Positions 5,120-6,853 of a DNA stretch of 6,853 nucleotides are shown here, in pieces. The DNA lies in NCBI GenBank assembly GCA_023415075.1, contig JAEZLU010000154.1, positions 1-6,853 on the forward strand, read 5' to 3'. Position numbers and translations under genes: made by a program. Numbering within the stretch: the stretch's first letter is position 1; each line of letters opens with the position of its first letter. Under the pieces are notes generated by a model. It saw only the letters and a program-made list of their open reading frames with translations, did no database searches and had not been told where the DNA came from. The stretch is from Bacillota bacterium. GTDB taxonomy: Bacteria; Bacillota; Negativicutes; Sporomusales; UBA7701.

Positions 5120-6853
5120 AAGCAAGCTGGAGCGTTCTTTTCTCCTTCTGCCGCAGCTAGCGGTGCCGACCAGGGTGCTGCAGGACTGTTTCCGTGCCGG
5201 CCTGGGCGCCCGTATCGGCCAGAGTACGGTGGCCAGCCGCAAGGTGCATACATTCAGGCCTGACCGGCCGGAATGCGTTACCGTGCTCAGCAACAGCGAC
5301 GCCGGCCGGGTGTTTTATCAGCGCCGGCAAGAGGGCGAGGTTTGCCACCTCGATGTTTTCCATGAATGCGGCGATGTCGATCATAAGCAGTTAGCCACCG
5401 CGCTGCGGCAGGCGGTGGCAATTTATAATTATCATAGCGGCCTCACCCGTCTGGAGTTTTTCGGCGGCAACGAAAAAGAAGTGTGTGCCGACTTTATCGA
5501 TGTGCAGACCGGGACGGGCGGCGGCCGGATAACCGGCAGCCTGACCTACGGCCGCAAACAGTCGCTCCGCAGAGCTCACGGAAACCATGTCCATATTGCC
5601 GCCGCTCTGCCTGGCGATCATCTGGCCTGTCTATTCTATCTGGTGATGGCGGTCGAGTCGGCTGTGGCCAAGAGCGGACTGGAACTGCGGCGCAATGAAG
5701 GGATTGATAATCGCCTCGGCGGTAAGGGGGCGGCCGACCTTTCGCCCTATAGCGACAATTCCGATTCCTTTCTCCGCGAGAAGGAGGCGGCGATGCCGGA
5801 AACTATCGCCCGCCACCAGTACCGCCAGGACCTGACTGAGTTGGCCGATGATTTCGATGGCGTCGAGGATGTCCGCGATACGCTTACGGCGGCTGAGGAG
5901 GGCTGCGGCGAACGCCTGTTCAACTATGGTCTGGAGGGGCGGGGCTGCGGCCCCCAGGTCCTCCAACGGCTGGCCGGCCTGGGGCTGGTGTCGGTGAAAG
6001 ACGGTAAGGTGTCGCTTACCGAATACGGTCGCAGCTTTCTTGCTTACCTGAACGAGCATATGCCCGATATGGAGGCCTATTTGCGCCAGTCATTCCGATT
6101 GCTGCGGCCTCCCTCAGGGTCGCCGCGGTCCTCGAAGCTGGCGCCGGAGGTGGGCAGCGGCGGCAGCGGCCGGCGGATGCTGCTGCCGTGCCCGGTAAAT
6201 GGGCGGCGGGGCGAGCTGGCGGTGGCCGAGACGGTGAACGCGGCCGCCCGGCGGATGGTGGCCGAGGGGGCCCAGGGTCTGCGGGTGTCTATCGGCGATC
6301 TTCATGAATTTGTCCGCAAAGAGCGGCCGCGGACGGAGATTTGCCTGGTGATCGACGCCAGCGCTTCGATGGCTGGCCAACGGATCAGGGCCGCCAAGTT
6401 TCTGGCCCGTCATCTGCTGCTGACCAACCCGGACAAGCTGAGCCTGATCACCTTTCAGGAGGACAAGGCGGAAGTGGTGCTGCCGTTCACCCGCGACTGG
6501 CGCCTGGGGGAAGAGAGCCTCAAGCGAATTGTCCCGGTCGGCTCTACGCCACTGGCCAGTGGCCTTCAAGGCTGTATCGAGTATCTGGCCGCAGCCGGCG
6601 TCCGCAAGCCGCTGGTTTTGCTTATTACCGACGGGGTGCCGACGGTGGCGGCCGTGAGCCGCGATCCGGTGGCCGACGCCCTGGCGGCGGCGGGCGAGAT
6701 CAAGCGGCGCGGCTACGGGTTTGCCTGCATTGGCCTAAAGGCCCACCGCCGCTTTTTGGCCGCCCTGGCCGAGCAAGCCGGCGGCCGGGTTTATATGCTG
6801 GAAGAGTTGGAAAAACGGGCGCTGGTGAAAACGGCCTGGGATGACTGTGTGGG
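5112..6853 (+). CDS. VWA-domain protein, ChlD/BchD-like partner of the ATPase (3'-partial)
   Basis: The frame is open from GTG 5112 to the window edge (580 codons, no stop), so the protein is at least 580 residues. The C-terminal part is a VWA domain with a complete metal-ion-dependent adhesion site: Asp415, Ser417 and Ser419 in IDASASM, Thr479 in GSTPL, and Asp507 in ITDG. The segment leading in (SIGDLHEFVRKERPRTEICLV) and PVGSTPLASGLQ closely follow ChlD/BchD VWA domains. The canonical DASGSM reads DASASM here, but the metal-binding residues are kept. Residues 1 to about 230 match no family I recognise and include a Cys/His cluster (Cys78, His79, His84, Cys86, His91). Residues about 262-325 look like a winged-helix unit, with a hairpin VSVKDGKVSLTEYGR near 293-307. 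A short Gly/Ser linker (about 345-355) precedes the ChlD-like part. Unlike true ChlD there is no AAA+ domain at the N-terminus; that function is in the overlapping upstream gene. MoxR-VWA, CoxE and NorD-type proteins are related alternatives. No signal peptide or membrane helix is evident in the part seen. Confidence 0.92.
   Translation, partial: MPESKLERSFLLLPQLAVPTRVLQDCFRAGLGARIGQSTVASRKVHTFRPDRPECVTVLSNSDAGRVFYQRRQEGEVCHLDVFHECGDVDHKQLATALRQAVAIYNYHSGLTRLEFFGGNEKEVCADFIDVQTGTGGGRITGSLTYGRKQSLRRAHGNHVHIAAALPGDHLACLFYLVMAVESAVAKSGLELRRNEGIDNRLGGKGAADLSPYSDNSDSFLREKEAAMPETIARHQYRQDLTELADDFDGVEDVRDTLTAAEEGCGERLFNYGLEGRGCGPQVLQRLAGLGLVSVKDGKVSLTEYGRSFLAYLNEHMPDMEAYLRQSFRLLRPPSGSPRSSKLAPEVGSGGSGRRMLLPCPVNGRRGELAVAETVNAAARRMVAEGAQGLRVSIGDLHEFVRKERPRTEICLVIDASASMAGQRIRAAKFLARHLLLTNPDKLSLITFQEDKAEVVLPFTRDWRLGEESLKRIVPVGSTPLASGLQGCIEYLAAAGVRKPLVLLITDGVPTVAAVSRDPVADALAAAGEIKRRGYGFACIGLKAHRRFLAALAEQAGGRVYMLEELEKRALVKTAWDDCV

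Noticed and set aside
3791..6853. Authentic magnesium chelatase for (bacterio)chlorophyll synthesis
   Set aside because: No ChlH-like subunit or other tetrapyrrole gene is visible, and the VWA protein lacks the N-terminal AAA+ domain of ChlD.
1..6853. CRISPR arrays, tRNA or rRNA genes, insertion sequences, attachment sites
   Set aside because: No spaced direct repeats, tRNA-like cloverleaf, transposase or terminal inverted repeats were seen; nearly all the sequence is coding.

Overview
The window carries six protein genes, all on the + strand, in two blocks separated by a strong intrinsic terminator. The first block is the end of secD (its first codons lie before base 1) and a complete secF, the membrane pair that assists SecYEG-dependent protein export. 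The second block starts about 100 bases later. It holds a ten-helix transporter-like membrane protein, a small membrane protein resembling the DUF456 family, a ChlI/BchI-type AAA+ ATPase, and a ChlD/BchD-like von Willebrand factor A (VWA) protein that runs off the right edge.

The organism looks like a GC-rich member of Bacillota. SecD is short and separate from SecF. Several starts are GTG or possibly TTG behind strong GGAGG-type ribosome sites, and the intergenic gaps are short. A Negativicutes/Sporomusa-like or Moorella/Desulfotomaculum-like host would fit, but this is an impression from protein style, not a search result.

Layout: 1-1184 secD (partial); 1197-2111 secF; 2129-2157 terminator; 2158-2217 leader with only a weak promoter candidate; 2218-3234 NCS1/LeuT-fold-like membrane protein; 3272-3742 DUF456-like protein; 3791-5119 AAA+ ATPase; 5112-6853 VWA protein (no stop inside the window). 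The last two genes overlap by 8 bases, which suggests coupled translation.

How the second block may work (inference): in Mg-chelatases and in MoxR/CoxD/NorQ-type systems, an AAA+ ring works with a VWA-MIDAS partner to insert a metal or remodel a target protein. Both partners here keep their key residues: Walker A, Walker B, sensor 1, arginine finger and sensor 2 in the ATPase, and the full DxSxS...T...D set in the VWA protein. No ChlH-like subunit or tetrapyrrole gene is visible, so chlorophyll synthesis is not supported. Cys/His clusters in both proteins, a Trp-rich amphipathic stretch in the ATPase tail and two membrane-protein neighbours make this an orphan chelatase-like module of unknown target, and the most interesting part of the window.
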